A stretch of 42,012 bases of DNA from Bradyrhizobium sp. NAS96.2 (GTDB lineage: Bacteria; Pseudomonadota; Alphaproteobacteria; Rhizobiales; Xanthobacteraceae): contig NZ_LGHK01000191.1 of NCBI RefSeq assembly GCF_001908235.1, positions 1 to 42,012 on the forward strand, in the 5' to 3' direction. Below the pieces are notes generated by a model. It was not told the origin of the DNA. It made no database searches and saw only the letters and a program-made list of their open reading frames with translations. Shown here one piece after another: positions 41,719 through 42,012 of this stretch; the stretch's first letter is position 1, and every line of letters begins with the position of its first letter. The position numbers and the translations under genes are program-made.

Positions 41719-42012
41719 CTAAGGTTTCTCTCCGACCCGAATTAGAGCGGTATCGGGCCCGAAGTTGTTGTTCTGTCTCTCGACACCTGGCGCATCAATT
41801 CCAGCGTTGGTGAACGCGTTCTGCAGATCGTGGCCCACAAAATCGGAAGGTTGTCCCTTTACGATCTCGATGCGAATTCCTTTAATGGGTTCTCCGGATG
41901 ATTGGATGTACGAAGCGACGTAACCCCAAACATCGTATCCCGACTTTTCAGCAGTTCTTTCAGCTTTGCTGCATACCCATAAACACGCTTTGCATCCGCA
42001 TTGGAATATTCG
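41719..42012 (-). pseudogene. Partial hypothetical gene running off the window, apparent frameshift
   Basis: The minus strand downstream half reads GYDVWGYVASYIQSSGEPIK and ends SDFVGHDLQNAFTNAGIDAP...LIRVGEKP. Its upstream part in that frame is Cys-rich and unnatural, whereas the neighbouring frame from 42011 reads EYSNADAKRVYGYAAKLKEL, a normal helix. The two join near 41935-41950 if one base is added or removed. It may be a broken gene or a base error. Family not recognised. Confidence 0.45.

Overview
The window looks like chromosomal DNA of a Bradyrhizobium-like alphaproteobacterium. The grounds are high GC, the rluD-rpoH gene pair, small heat-shock genes behind a ROSE-type RNA thermometer, and several families of dispersed palindromic repeats of the kind I associate with Bradyrhizobium and Rhodopseudomonas. 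The assignment rests on these traits and not on a database match.

Left part (1-9.3 kb): rpoH (sigma-32) and rluD lie on the minus strand. Divergent from them are a small one-helix membrane protein, a Tat-exported Rieske iron-sulfur protein and a secreted PQQ-dependent alcohol dehydrogenase. This dehydrogenase carries the Asp-x-Asp signature of lanthanide-type enzymes but has no adjacent-cysteine pair. Convergent to it is a two-gene molybdenum hydroxylase (iorA/iorB-like). A cluster of three palindromic repeats fills the junction. A small membrane protein and tRNA-Glu(CTC) follow.

Middle part (9.5-21.0 kb): this is the most distinctive module. A very large regulator (winged helix, BTAD, cyclase-like domain, AAA+ ATPase, TPR) is divergent from an autotransporter whose passenger has 12 tandem repeat units. 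Thirty bases after the autotransporter starts a 1267-residue fusion of TPR, GT9-like glycosyltransferase, TPR and PAPS sulfotransferase. I infer a locus for a repeat adhesin together with its own glycosylating and sulfating enzyme.

Glycan and decay zone (21.1-26.15 kb): this zone is bracketed by two copies of a 50-bp direct repeat (44/50 identical). It holds a cupin gene broken by one stop codon, an epimerase stub, a GT-C glycosyltransferase convergent with a coupled methyltransferase, GT2 and DUF2304 operon, and an amidohydrolase tail. A UPF0182 membrane protein follows.

Right part (29-42 kb): an MFS transporter and a TetR regulator share an operator. A lone FabF-type ketosynthase comes next, then a possible structured small RNA, several very short stress-cluster genes (two of 36 residues), two Hsp20 genes, a three-gene chain with ATGA overlaps, a winged-helix-like protein and a PilZ-like protein. 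The right edge (38.5-42 kb) looks acquired. It holds a 695-residue predicted PD-(D/E)xK nuclease behind transposon-end-like repeats, a DUF2971 protein and a partial, apparently frameshifted gene running off the window.
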